Position numbers and translations under genes: made by a program
Notes under the pieces: model-generated
What the model was told of the DNA's origin: nothing
Databases searched by the model: none
What the model saw: only the letters and a program-made list of their open reading frames with translations
Part shown: positions 31,400-41,096 of the stretch, one piece after another
Numbering within the stretch: position 1 is the stretch's first letter
Layout of the letters: each line of letters begins with the position of its first letter
From: JAGVSZ01 sp963747775
GTDB lineage: Bacteria > Pseudomonadota > Gammaproteobacteria > Burkholderiales > SG8-39
DNA: 64,000 nucleotides
Direction of reading: 5' to 3'
Assembly: GCA_963747775.1 (NCBI GenBank)
Contig: CAVVGT010000016.1
Coordinates: forward strand, 1-64,000

Positions 31400-31820
31400 C
31401 TAGTGCGGTTCGATCGGTTCGCTCGCGTTCCACGCCTGCACGGGGATGGCGCCGGCGAGCTGGAACACCTGAACCATGGTGCCATCTGGAAACGCCAGCG
31501 AGACGGCGCTCGCTGCCAGTCCCAATTTCGGCAGCGGCCTCGCGAACGGCCACGCCCGTGATGCGGGTAATTTCCTGCCAAAGCAAATCGACGGAGTTTT
31601 GGAAAAGCCGACGATGGAACTCCTGGACTTTGACGGCGCCCTCCGGGTTCTGAGCGAGGGCTTGCTCGGCCGGCGAGAGTGCTCCGTGAAGCGTGACGAC
31701 CAGCGTGTCTCCGCATAGGGCGGTGCTCACGGCGGTAGGCCGGCGACCCGTGCGCTGTTGTTGAAATTCGCTGGCCGCTTCGGCAACTTGCTGGGCCATG
31801 GTTAAGTTAGTATCTGCCAT
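31400..31820 (-). CDS. DUF2294 domain protein (frameshifted)
   Basis: From MADTNLTMAQQVAEAASEFQ the protein continues RTGRRPTAVSTALCGDTLVV and TLHGALSPAEQALAQ, the DUF2294 pattern (GRGP motif, then VVVRLxGxLTxAE). FHRRLFQNSVDLLWQEITRI then leads into TGVAVREAAAEIGTGSE. A 1-nt indel at ~31500 switches to a frame reading AVSLAFPDGTMVQVFQLAGA and ending ASEPIEPH, stop at 31400. Uncorrected, the frame runs into the tRNA-like repeat and yields the spurious end GRTRTCNP. DUF2294 proteins are of unknown biochemical function. The gene lies 16 nt outside the att-like repeat and downstream of a structured RNA. Confidence 0.8.
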
Positions 31821-31885
31821 TTCGTTTATCCATGCAGGCATGCCTGCGTTGAATGGCGCCAGCACACCGCGCCGTGCCGTGCGCA

Positions 31886-31971
31886 CAAAAAACCGACGTG
31901 GTCCAGCAACTTGCGGAGCTGGACCACGTCGGTGTACTCATTAACGAGCCTCCCGACATACCGGGCTGCTC
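31886..31971 (-). ncRNA. Structured RNA candidate, copy 1 (leader of DUF2294 gene)
   Basis: On the minus strand: a hairpin GAGC-AG-CCCG-loop-CGGG-AG-GCTC (31971-31946), linker GTTAATGAGTA (31945-31935), then a 15-bp terminator hairpin beginning ACCGACGTGGTCCAG and a T6 run. Copy 2 at 32933-33024 has the same architecture with compensatory changes in the first hairpin and a nearly identical linker. The structure ends 66 nt before the DUF2294 start at 31820. It may be a riboswitch-like attenuator or a small RNA; it matches no class that I recognise. Confidence 0.6.
31887..31933 (-). terminator. Intrinsic terminator within RNA candidate copy 1
   Basis: ACCGACGTGGTCCAG pairs perfectly with CTGGACCACGTCGGT (15 bp, 12-nt loop), followed by TTTTTT on the minus strand. 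No minus-strand gene lies just upstream, so it is either an attenuator for the DUF2294 gene or the end of a small RNA. Confidence 0.85.
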
Positions 31972-32225
31972 TTCAATTAGTCGTCCGACGCCCATCGCGC
32001 AGTGAATCGGGGAAACGACGTTCCTCGACAACTGCGTCACGGTCATCATAAGCGTCAACGCTTGGACAACAAGGTGAATTCCACGCCGGCGCCCTAATTG
32101 CTAGTTGATATAATGGCCTTGGGGCAGTCGGGGGAGATATCGGGCGCATCGTCGTGGACACGCGAGGCGTGCCCTCCACATGGCGATAGAGCGCCGGCTC
32201 ACCTGAGCAATTAAGCGGGATCGCT

Positions 32226-32606
32226 ATGAAAACCCAAGGAGAGATCGAAGCCGCCATCTGCGAAGGGATCGCACGCTTTGAGCAGGAATACATGGGCCGG
32301 GGACCCAAGGACATTCACGCCCACCTGATCGGCGATCTCCTCGTGGTCCGCCTCCAGGGCGTCTTGACCGCGGCCGAACAGCAACTGGTCAAGTCGCTCG
32401 CCGGCCGAGAAGGGGAGGGACCTGCTCAAAGCAGGTGCGGACCCATCTGATCGAAACGGCGCGGCCGCGTCATGGAAGCGATGGTCCAGGAGGTCACCGG
32501 CGTCAAGGTGTTGAGCCTGCACCACGACATCAGCACCGTCACCGGCGAAGAGGTCGTGCTCTTCACGCTGGCCGAGTTACCGCGGTTTCGCGACGCTAAA
32601 AAATAG
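32226..32606 (+). CDS. DUF2294 domain protein, second copy (frameshifted)
   Basis: MKTQGEIEAAICEGIARFEQ, then YMGRGPKDIHAHLIGDLLVV and RLQGVLTAAEQQLVKSL, give the canonical DUF2294 start with GRGP. After an indel near 32415 the frame reads RDLLKQVRTHLIETARPRVM, VQEVTGVKVLSLHHDISTVT and EEVVLFTLAELPRFRDAKK, the family C-terminus. About 126 residues, full family length. It is divergent from the other DUF2294 gene at 31820, with 405 nt between them that include RNA copy 1. It is closer to the family consensus than the first copy. Function unknown. Confidence 0.88.
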
Positions 32607-32932
32607 TCCCTACTGGCATTCTGCCTGTTTGTCGACTTGTTGGCGGGGGGCGATCCTGCAGGCGCCGGGCATGATTGGCGTCCCGGCCGCGCCGCGAGTC
32701 GTTGAGGTTGGACGAGCTCCGCCTGGTTGAAGTCCGCCGGCCAATCTGGCGCGTTTTCGATCAGCGTTAGACTTTCCGCGCAACAAACTGGCGGCAGCGA
32801 TGAAATAAATATGGGCAAGTATAGGTACGCGGTCGTTGTAATTGCGGTGGTGCGGAGATAGGATCAGGCGGCGGCGGAAGACGTTCTAATCTGGAAAGCT
32901 TCCACTTTGCTGCCGTCGGATGACTAAATAAA

Positions 32933-33024
32933 GCGCATTCCAGCCTCAGTTGGAAGGCGCGTTAACGAGTAAGCCGACGTGACGGGCATGCCCACAGGGC
33001 GTTCCGTCACGTCGGCTTTTTTTG
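32933..33024 (+). ncRNA. Structured RNA candidate, copy 2 (upstream of PEP-CTERM gene)
   Basis: A hairpin GCGC-A-TTCCA-loop-TGGAA-G-GCGC (32933-32960), linker GTTAACGAGTA (32961-32971), a 14-bp hairpin starting AGCCGACGTGACGG, and a T7 tail. Relative to copy 1 the stem changes are compensatory (GCGC/GCGC vs GAGC/GCTC, TCCA/TGGA vs CCCG/CGGG), while the linker and CCGACGTG are conserved. It lies 99 nt before the start of the PEP-CTERM gene at 33124. The rest of the spacer, 32607-32932, has no gene that I can support. Confidence 0.6.
32972..33023 (+). terminator. Intrinsic terminator within RNA candidate copy 2
   Basis: AGCCGACGTGACGG (32972-32985) pairs with CCGTCACGTCGGCT (33004-33017), followed by a T7 run, G and T4. 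Confidence 0.9.
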
Positions 33025-33123
33025 TTTTGGTAACCGATAACCCCAGCATGTCGGCTGAGGATTGTCGTGGGCATCTGTGGGATTTGCTTCGGGAGTCGTT
33101 ACCTATTTAACAGGGGGTGTGTA

Positions 33124-34316
33124 ATGAAGAGACTCGTGACGGTGTTCGGCATGCTGTTGGCCATTTCGGCGGCCAGCCCAAATTGTTGGGCAGCTATTTA
33201 TCAGTTCGATGGTAGCGTAGATAACGCTTTTCTTACCCCGAACAATTGGAGTGATGCCACTCCGCCCGGTACTGACGCCTGATCCCTCGGCTGTGCCTGG
33301 CGTTGGCGACCGAGCCATCATTAACAACGACTTCGTCGTATCGTATGGCACCGCCGTCACCACCACCGTGGGGAGCCTGATCGTCGGCGCTGACTGGCCG
33401 GTGACGGGAGAATTGGGAACGGACGGAACGCTCAACATGACAGCCGGAAAGATCATTGTCACTGGCGGTGGCGACAACTTCCAAATCGCCCGCGCCGCGG
33501 AGCCGTCTTTGGCGATGCCAATGGCGATGGCCTGATGACGATGACCAATGCCGAGTTGCAGATTGGCGGTTCGGATCCGATCGTCGGCACGCGCGATCAC
33601 GGTGTGCTCGATGTCGGCCTGAATGCCAAGGTCTATAACACACCGGGCCAAGACAACTATTGGCGTCTTGGGAATTACGGCCCGAGCGTTGATGCCGGTC
33701 TCGAGGGAAATGGCCTCCTCAATGTTCATAGCAATGGCACGTTCAATGCCCATGTCATCTTTATTGGGGACAACGACTCGACTGGCGAGTTGCGGGTCTC
33801 CGATACCGGGTCGGTAGTTTTGACCGGCAACTTGGTACCGAGACCATCCGGATTTCAGGCGGGGGGGTCCGCCACGGTTCGCATGACCGGCTCGAATGCG
33901 ACTTTGAGCGCCTTTAATCTCGAGTCGGAGAGTTTGGCGGGCGAGATCCGTACGAAGTATCGTTTTGACGCCGATGCCGCTCGGCGTGTCGGAAATCAAG
34001 TTGACCGACGCGATCAACATTACCAACAACGACCTCGAGGTTAACTTGGGCGGCTTTGTCTTGGCGCCGCTCGCCAAGATCTTGCTGTTCGATGGCGATC
34101 AGGCTTTGGCCACCAACCGAATTTTTGGTACGTTTGCAAATGTCACCGTCAACGGAAATCTAAATCCCGCCAATTACACGGTGGTTTACGACCAGCCAAT
34201 CGGCGACATTCAGTTGCAGAGTACCCGAGCCGTCGACGATGTTGCTGCTCGGCTTCGGAGTGGTCATGACGATCTCGGCGAAGCGTCGGGCATCGTGCGT
34301 GACAGCCGCAGCTTGA
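33124..34316 (+). CDS. PEP-CTERM secreted beta-rich protein (frameshifted)
   Basis: AGGGGGTG precedes ATG 33124. A signal peptide (LVTVFGMLLAISAASPNCWA) is followed by AIYQFDGSVDNAFLTPNNWS, the opening found in planctomycete right-handed beta-helix/autotransporter-like proteins. Repeated short strands follow (GSLIVGADWPVTGELGTDG, LNMTAGKIIVTGGGDNFQIA, HGVLDVGLNAKVYNT, GNGLLNVHSNGTFNAHVIFI). After an indel at ~34220 the tail reads VPEPSTMLLLGFGVVMTISA then KRRAS, a perfect PEP-CTERM, stop TGA at 34314. About 395 residues. Envelope-sorted structural or adhesion protein; no enzyme motif. The next gene encodes a paralogue. Confidence 0.8.
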
Positions 34317-34634
34317 GCATGCGTTCGCGATGGATTCGATAAAAGACTGATGGAATCAGCGGGTCGGCCCATCCTGCGGCGCAGGATGGCCGGCTGTCTG
34401 TCGGGCGATATCCGACAGTCGGCGATGATCAGCAGCGCAGGCGCCCGGCCGAGAGTGACTGCCCACCAGGGGCGGAATGGCAGAGGCGGCGCCTCGCGGT
34501 TCTGGCCGCGTCGACTGGCGGCGGTCCTGTTTCGCTGCATTTGGCGGTCGCGATCTCGCGCAGCGACGTCGGCAGCGATTGCAAACAGGACCTAATAGTC
34601 GCCAGCAAGAATCCCGCGCTACGGAACGACCAAG
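34317..34634. other. Intergenic region with three hairpins
   Basis: GGCCCATCCTGC/GCAGGATGGCC (34366-34391) and CTGTCGG/CCGACAG (34398-34418) form adjacent hairpins just after the preceding stop. GGTCCTGTTT (34523) and AAACAGGACC (to 34592) bracket a 70-nt inverted-repeat unit with inner GCTGC/GCAGC. None has a T-tract. No protein-like frame is seen. Confidence 0.5.
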
Positions 34635-36265
34635 ATGACAGTTATTCGTCATGCTTTCCGACTCGTGACCAGCCTCGGCGTCGTGTTCGCCTTGTCAACG
34701 GTCACCACAGATGCTGGGGCCGTGCCGATCTACTTCGACGGGAGCACAAGCACCGATTTCAATGACCCCACCAATTGGGAATTGAATACGACGCCTGGCG
34801 CCAATCTCGACGACATCTATTCGATTGACGACGGCCTCAGCTCAACGTTTTCCGGCGGCAGCACCACCGTGACGGGAGCTGAGAGTCGGATCCGCTGCCA
34901 AAGAGCATTCATCGGCGAAACGCATTTCGGCCGACTAACGATGACGGGCGGGGCGCTGGAGGTGATCGGCACGAACACACTCGTGGTCGGCCGTGAAAAC
35001 CAAAGCTAATTACCTCCGTCGGGCGGCGACTATAACAAGAACGCCGTTGTCGACGCGGCCGATTACGTCATTTGGCGAAAGAACACTTGGGTCGATGTCC
35101 GAACTTGGCCGCCGATGGCGACGGGAACGGGACAATCGAGCAAGCCGATCTACGACTTCTGGAGAGCCCGGTTCGGCAACCTCGTAAAAGGCGGCGAAAT
35201 CATTATGACCGGCAGCGTCCACCTTGAAGGCAAATGGAGCGCTGATTGGCGAACGCACGAAAGGGCTGCTTTCGGTCGGCCCGAATGCCGTCGTCGACAT
35301 TAGGATCTGGGATACTGACCGTACGGCACCGCCCATCACATCAGGGCCCCACTTTCCCGGCGGCACGGAAGACATGCGCATCGGCGGTTACGGACCGGCG
35401 TACGATGATTTCGGGGCGGAGCCGGGCCTGGACGGAGACGGGCTGGTCGACGTGCAAGGCACGCTGAACGCGAAGGACCTGTACGTATCTGAGCACGGCG
35501 GCGAAAGGCGAAATTCGTCTCTCCGGTGGTACGGTGAACCTGAACGGCGCCCTGATCATGTCGTTTTGCGACAGTTTGCGTCCCCAACACTTCCCCCGAT
35601 CCCAGATACGGCCCTTCTGGCCCTGCAGTCCTCGAAGGTGTCGATCATCGGGTCAAGCGGAACCTTTAACGTCGGCCTCGACCCCGACTCCCGACGACGA
35701 TCGTTGACGCCCTTCGCCGGGATGCTCGCTGCAATCCGAAGGTGTTCGTTCCGGCTATCCGATCGACGGCGACCTTCTCCTTCACGGCCGATGCGGGGGG
35801 CGTGACGCCATCATCGTAACGTCGTCGATAACGGCGCCGCAACTCTCCGGCACCGCGTACATTGCCGGGGCAAATCTCGAGCTCAATCTCGACGCCTATA
35901 CGTCCGCGTCGCCGCTGACATTGATCAATGCCCCGGCCGGGCTGGTCGTCGATCCTGCCCTGCCGACCCTACCCCCCACTACCATCTTGTGGGCTCGTTT
36001 GGCTCAAGGTGACCTTTTTGGGCAGTCGGACGGCCACCGTAAACTACGACTACGTCAATGGCAACGTGTTTCTCAACAACTTCCAAAACGGCGCCGGGGC
36101 GGCACTGGCTGGCGGGTTCCGCCGTGCCGGAGCCTCGGGCCTGCTGCTGATGACGCTGACGCTGGGCCTGCTGCTGTGCTCATTTAGTGCGAGGAGCGAA
36201 ACGGCAGACGGCCCGTCTGTGGGGATATCAGTGTCTGAGAATCAGAGCTTAACTCAGGCGCAGAC
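34635..36265 (+). CDS. PEP-CTERM secreted beta-rich protein with internal dockerin-like pair (frameshifted)
   Basis: ATG 34635 opens a signal peptide (HAFRLVTSLGVVFALSTVTT) and VPIYFDGSTSTDFNDPTNWE, paralogous to the preceding gene product. Strand repeats such as FGRLTMTGGALEVIGTNTLV follow. At 35030-35190 a two-repeat Ca-binding unit (GDYNKNAVVDAADYVIWRKN and ADGDGNGTIEQADYDFWRAR) sits inside the chain rather than at the end. More strands (LLSVGPNAVVDIRIWDTD, GLVDVQGTLNAKDLYV, NVFLNNFQNGAGA) precede a VPEP-type anchor with hydrophobic GLLLMTLTLGLLLCSFSAR. Many indels (about 35010, 35090, 35240, 35490, 35690, 35805, 35985 and 36125); the stop is approximate. Confidence 0.65.
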
Positions 36266-36279
36266 GCCAAACCCCGTCT

Positions 36280-38843
36280 TTGACGTGCCGACGACTTTTC
36301 ACGCCGACCGCGCTGGAGTTGCTGCTGTCGCTGCTTGGCACTCGCTGTTGCCCTGCGCCGCTCGTTGACGGCCTGGCCGCCGGGCGCCAACCAGTTGCCA
36401 CTGGCCGCTATCGATCTGCTTGCCCAACGCGCCGACGACCTATCAGATGCGCGATTGGCATCAGACCGGGCCACGGACTTCGACACGCTGGCGTTTAATA
36501 CCACCGCAACGGGGCAGTTCTTGCCGTTGGTGAGGATCGACAACACGCCGCAATCGCCGCAACTTCAGACGTCGTTCGGCTTGCCGCCTTATGTCGGCGA
36601 AACGCGCACCTTCGGCGAGACAGGCGAGCCGATCCACGAAGCGATCGCGTCGCTGGGGGCCGTGCTCGGCGGGACGCTCGTCGGCGTCGATAAGACAGCC
36701 GGGCCGTATAACTGGGTCGCGATGTCGCGCGAGTATTACGTCGACCGAAACTCGCAATCAGTGGTCCTCAATACGCCGTTCTGCCGCTCGGGGCAATCCG
36801 CCTGGTACGAGACCTACCCCAACATTCTCTTCTACAGCATTGCCGACCGCTATCCGGGCGAGACGCTACTTTGCAAACCACTCTCAACACGATCGACGTG
36901 CGAGTTCTACTCCGCCGTGAACAAATTGACCGCCGGTGGAACCGCCCCAATTTCAATTACACGGCTTACAACTTCAGCAACCGAACAGCCTGTGTACAAC
37001 GGCGTCTGGCGCGAGCCCGACATGGGATTGGGAATGGCCTGGTTGCAGCATGCGGCCTATTGGCGGAATCAGACGTCGAATCCGACACAGGCGGCCGCCC
37101 ATCTCAACGCGGTCGATTGGAGCTCTGACGTACTACGAGCAAACGTCGAGCCAATCCCGACTACGAGATACTCACGCCCTTCGGCGCCTACACCGCCGCC
37201 CGCATGAACGCCGAGCACGGCCGAAACTACGACATCCAAAAGTTGGTGAATTGGGTCTTCGCTCGCAGCAACGCGCGACCCACCAAGATCATGATCAGCG
37301 GCGAGCAGTGGGGCGGCCAGGACGTGGGCGGACTGATGGGATTCACGATCCCCAACACGGGCGCCGACGTGCGCGGCTACGCGTTCTCGATGAACACGTT
37401 TGCGACCGCCATGCCGATGGTTCCCGCTCGCGCGCTACGAGGACCGCTACAGCCGCGCCATTGGCAAATGGATGCTCAATGCCGCCAGCGCCGCTCGGTT
37501 GTTCTATGCCGATGAGCATTCGCCGCAGAACCAGTCGTCCGAATTCTGGACCGGCGATCCGCAGAGCTCGGTCGCGTACGAAGGGCTCCGCCACCATTGG
37601 CTACGGCGAGTTCGACGGCGAGGAACTGTATGCCGCCGGCGATCCGCTCACCTATGGCTGGGGACCGCAGACCGACTTTGGCATCTACGGCTCCGCCTGT
37701 CTCCGGCGTGTTTGGCTCGATCATCAAGACGACCAACGTCGACAAGATTCTCCAACTCGATCTGCTGGCCACCGACTTCTACCGCGACGCCGCCCACACC
37801 ACGTACTTGTACTACAATCCGCTACGCCACCACGAGCATCGGTGGCGATCAATCTCGGCGCTGGCCAGTCGTTCGATCTCTACGACGCCGCGTCGAATCG
37901 ATTCCTGCGCGCGGGGCGGCCGGGCAAACGTTCTTCAACGTGCCGTCCGACGACGCCGTGATGCTCGTGCTCGTTCCCTCCGGCGGCACGCAAACCAGGC
38001 AGGGACGTCAATTGCTCGTCGACGGCGTGGTCATCGATTACAACGCGACGCTGCTGCCGGACAATCTTGTGCGCAATCCCGACGTCGACGTCGCCGGGAC
38101 GCAGTCGCCAGCCGGCCGGGCTTTTGGAATGGCAGCCTGAACGCCGAGTGGTCGACCGAAGCCGCCGTTAGCCCGACGCATTCCTTGAAATTAGCCGACG
38201 CGGATCCGCTTCGCTCGGAGGAATGGCGAACGTTTGCCGACCCGATTGCCGCAGGCGCCGGGCGCACGCTGACGCTCCGCTGGTTCTGGCAATACGATAC
38301 GGACGACGAGTTTCACGCCCGCCTGCGCCTGTCGACGGACGAGGCGTCCGGGGTCGATCTAACCAATCCTTCGCTCGTTTTCAATTTCGCGGCGAGCGGC
38401 GCAGTCAGACGGTTTCGAGGTCTTTGAAACGGCCATTGCAATTCCCGACAATATGCGGTCCTTCGACCTTACCTTCATTACGGGCGGTCCCGCCGAAGCC
38501 ACGGGAAGCCTTTTTGTCGACGATGTATCTGCCTCGATACTTCCGCCTCACGCGTTTCGGATGATCGACGGCGACTTTAACGGCGACGGCGTGGTCGATG
38601 GACTGGATCTATGCAGTTTGGCAGCTTGGATTTGGCGACAACTTTGACGGAGACGACTTCCTTACGTGGCAGCGCAATGCGGAAACTAGCGACGCTCTAC
38701 TTGCGGCGCAGACTTCCGGCTATGCTGCCGTGCCCGAATCCACGACCGTTTGGCTTGCTTTGGCCGGGTTGGCGCCGTTTCTTGCGAAAATCTGCCCGCC
38801 CCCCAGATTGCTTAGACAAACGAGCGTGTTTCGCGCATCCTAA
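36280..38843 (+). CDS. Large secreted protein with dockerin-like repeat and PEP-CTERM anchor (frameshifted)
   Basis: About 850 residues after bridging several indels. A hydrophobic start (LFTPTALELLLSLLALAVAL, probable TTG start) is followed by a globular region: YVGETRTFGETGEPIHEAIA, WVAMSREYYVDRNSQSVVLN, YPNILFYSIADRYPGETLL, MNAEHGRNYDIQKLVNWVFA, TKIMISGEQWGGQDVGGLMG and DFGIYGSAYVSGVFGS. It looks like a large (alpha/alpha)6 or heparinase-like carbohydrate enzyme, but I cannot name the family. A jelly-roll-like C-terminal region (NPSLVFNFAASG, RSFDLTFITGGPAEATGSLF) precedes GDFNGDGVVDGLDLYAVWQL, DGDDFLTWQRN and the anchor AVPESTTVWLALAGLAPFLA. It may degrade polysaccharide. Confidence 0.6.
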
Positions 38844-38850
38844 TGGCTAA

Positions 38851-39417
38851 ATGCCTACGTCGAACGACTTTTCCGAATGCGTTCGCCAGTGCGCCGACCG
38901 CCTCGCGGCCAACGGGGTCGATGCGCTGGGGGCGTTGTTCGATCTGACGTCGCACCGGCTCGTGCGATTGGCCGTGGCCCTGACGCGCAACCAGCACGAC
39001 GCGGAGGACGCGGTGCAGACATCGCTTGTCCGCGTGGCCAGCCAGCCGCGACTCTTGGCCGGCGCCTCGTGTCCTTGGGCCTACTTGCTGCAGATGGTCC
39101 GCAACGAAGCGCTGTGCGTCGCCCGCCGTAAGAACCGGTGGACGGCGGCGGGTGATCTTACCGATCTGGCGACCTGTCGCCGAGTCGATGAGCTGGAGCA
39201 GGAAGAAACCTATCGCGCCGTCTGGGCGGCGATTCGCACGCTTCCTCGCGAACAGGCCGAGGTGGTCGTGCTCAAGATTTGGGAGGCAATGACCTTTGCT
39301 CAGATCGGCGAGATCCTGGGCGCCTCGTCCAACACGGTGGCCAGCCGATACCAGTACGCCATGGCCAAGCTCGCCCGGCGACTGTTGCCGCAACAGCGGG
39401 AGGCGTGCCGTGATTAA
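38851..39417 (+). CDS. ECF RNA polymerase sigma factor
   Basis: Intact, 188 residues. Region 2 reads LFDLTSHRLVRLAVALTRNQ then HDAEDAVQTSLVRVASQPRL and WAYLLQMVRNEALCVARRKN; region 4 reads LPREQAEVVVLKIWEAMTFA then QIGEILGASSNTVASRYQYA, a typical helix-turn-helix for the -35 element. It would direct RNA polymerase to an envelope or secretion regulon. Its stop overlaps the start of the next gene (39410), so the two are translationally coupled, and the secretion cassette follows. No classical zinc anti-sigma is visible; the next membrane protein is the candidate. Confidence 0.93.
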   Translation: MPTSNDFSECVRQCADRLAANGVDALGALFDLTSHRLVRLAVALTRNQHDAEDAVQTSLVRVASQPRLLAGASCPWAYLLQMVRNEALCVARRKNRWTAAGDLTDLATCRRVDELEQEETYRAVWAAIRTLPREQAEVVVLKIWEAMTFAQIGEILGASSNTVASRYQYAMAKLARRLLPQQREACRD

Positions 39418-39788
39418 GTCGAGCGAATCAAGCTCGCCGCTGGGCGAGGTCGAGGCCTTGATCTGTTCCGCGAGTCGGTACGTCGTCGCCTCGGAAGACC
39501 TGCGGCCGCGCGTCATCGAGGCGGCACCGCGCCGGGCGGCAAGAATCCCGCGCCCAACGGCGAATTCGGCAAGCCGTCCTGGTCGTGGTGCTGTCGATGG
39601 TCAGTCTTCCCGTCGGCGACCGGCGGATGGGGGCCCGCGATCGAGCGGCGGCCATCGGCGATCCGCAACGGCTAAACGATCAGGCCGCGGCGAAGGGCAT
39701 ACACTGCGGCGGGTTCGGGTGGGGTCTGGTTGAGGCCTTTATCGACTTGCGCCGCGAGCAGTCGGATCGTCTCGACGCGGCGCTCTAG
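39410..39788 (+). CDS. Small protein coupled to the ECF sigma factor (frameshifted)
   Basis: GTG/ATG overlap with the sigma gene opens MIKSSESSSPLGEVEALICS then RYVVASEDLRPRVIEAA. After an indel near 39530-39585 a hydrophobic stretch, VVLSMVSLPVG, appears. The end reads FGWGLVEAFIDLRREQSDRL. About 125 residues with one possible membrane helix. The position directly behind a sigma factor and the helix suggest an anti-sigma or membrane partner, but no HxxxCxxC zinc motif is seen. Assignment is by context only. Confidence 0.6.
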
Positions 39789-39994
39789 CCACGGCGGCAG
39801 TTCGCGACGGCTTTCTTGCCGGATTCTTAGACAGAATGATCGGGGCGTCGCATCTTTCTCGTAGACGCGCCGGGGCCGGAACAGTCTTGCGGCGTGCTGC
39901 GCACGTGCCATGGGCGCGAACGGCGCCCTGCGCGGTCGCCCCTCGCGTTGGGCGCCTCCGCTTGTCGCGCTTGCGCAGCCGCCTGAGTGTTTTC

Positions 39995-41044
39995 ATGGAA
40001 CATGCCACGCTCGACGACTTGATGGCGCTCAACGACCAGTTGGCCGCGCTCGTCGAGGCCGGCGTGCCGCTCGAGTTGGGTCTCGACGGCTCGGTCGAGG
40101 ATGCGGCAGCCGCCCTGGAAAGAATCAATGCCGCGGTTGCGCGGCGGGTCAGCCGAGGCGAGTCGCTCGTCGACGCTCTGGAGAGCGATCAACAGACGAT
40201 TCCCGCGCGGTACCGCAGCGTCGTCCAAATCGGCCTTAAGAGCGGCGACATGCACGCGGCCATTGATGCCGCCAGTCAGTCGGCTGAGTTCAAGGACCAG
40301 ACGCGGTACAGTATCCGGTCCGCATTTTTCTATCCGTTGGTGGTTTGCTTTCTCGCCGCGGTTGGCCTGGCCGGCTATTGCACATTCGTCGTGCCGAAAT
40401 TGGAAGACTTCCGCCAAGAGTTCCGCATGCCGGAAGGGGCGGGACTGCATACGCTCCAATCGCTGCGGGGGTTGGTCCCCGGCGGTTTGATCATTCTGGC
40501 GGTAGTCGTCATGGTTGTCGTCGTGAGGCATTTTGTCACGTCTGGGCGCCACGGGTCGGCGGGCGGCGGCGACGGGTTGATCGCACGTCTGCTCGGCGCC
40601 GCACGGACGGGGCAACTTGAGCGTTATGCGACATTCTCGCAGTCGCTCGCATCGCTCCTGGCGGCCGACGTGCCGATTGCCGAAGGCCTGCTACTGGCTG
40701 CTGGCGTCAGCGGCGACGCCGGCCTCCGCGCAGGCGCACAGCAACTGGCCCCGATGCTTCACCAAGGGCAAGCCGTTTCGGACGAGGATCCCGCCGCGAA
40801 AGCCTTTCCCCCTTTCCTGCGGTGGGCCTTGTTGCGCGCCGAGCCTGCCGTCGACCGAGTGCGCACCTTGGAAATGGCGGCCGACCTCTACCGTCAGTCG
40901 GCGGCCCGCCGCTCCGATCGCGTGCGCGTCGTCGCCCCCATCTTGACGAGCGTGCTGGTGGGCGGGAGCGCCGTGCTGTTGTACGGCCTCGCGCTGTTTG
41001 TGCCCCTGGTGGAGATGATCGAAAACCTTGCTTTGCAGAGGTAG
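39995..41044 (+). CDS. Type II secretion/type IV pilus GspF-like inner-membrane protein (1)
   Basis: Intact, about 350 residues from MEHATLDDLMALNDQLAALV. Two T2SSF domains: the first has VEAGVPLELGL, SRGESLVDALESD and KSGDMHAAIDAASQSAEFKD with helix YPLVVCFLAAVGLAGYCTFV. The second has YATFSQSLASLLAADVPIAE and helix ILTSVLVGGSAVLLYGLALF. GspF/PilC proteins form the membrane platform that couples the ATPase to pseudopilus assembly. It is the first of three GspF-like genes in a row. No GspE ATPase is encoded in the window. An upstream start would add only unlikely basic sequence. Confidence 0.85.
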   Translation: MEHATLDDLMALNDQLAALVEAGVPLELGLDGSVEDAAAALERINAAVARRVSRGESLVDALESDQQTIPARYRSVVQIGLKSGDMHAAIDAASQSAEFKDQTRYSIRSAFFYPLVVCFLAAVGLAGYCTFVVPKLEDFRQEFRMPEGAGLHTLQSLRGLVPGGLIILAVVVMVVVVRHFVTSGRHGSAGGGDGLIARLLGAARTGQLERYATFSQSLASLLAADVPIAEGLLLAAGVSGDAGLRAGAQQLAPMLHQGQAVSDEDPAAKAFPPFLRWALLRAEPAVDRVRTLEMAADLYRQSAARRSDRVRVVAPILTSVLVGGSAVLLYGLALFVPLVEMIENLALQR

Positions 41045-41096
41045 TCGTTCGACTCCTGCGAAAAATTCGCACGCCCCAGCGGCCTGAACCCAATCC

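Noticed and set aside
39836..39994. Upstream extension of the first GspF-like protein
   Set aside because: The extra ~53 residues are Arg/Ala-rich with no family match; ATG 39995 gives the expected T2SSF start.
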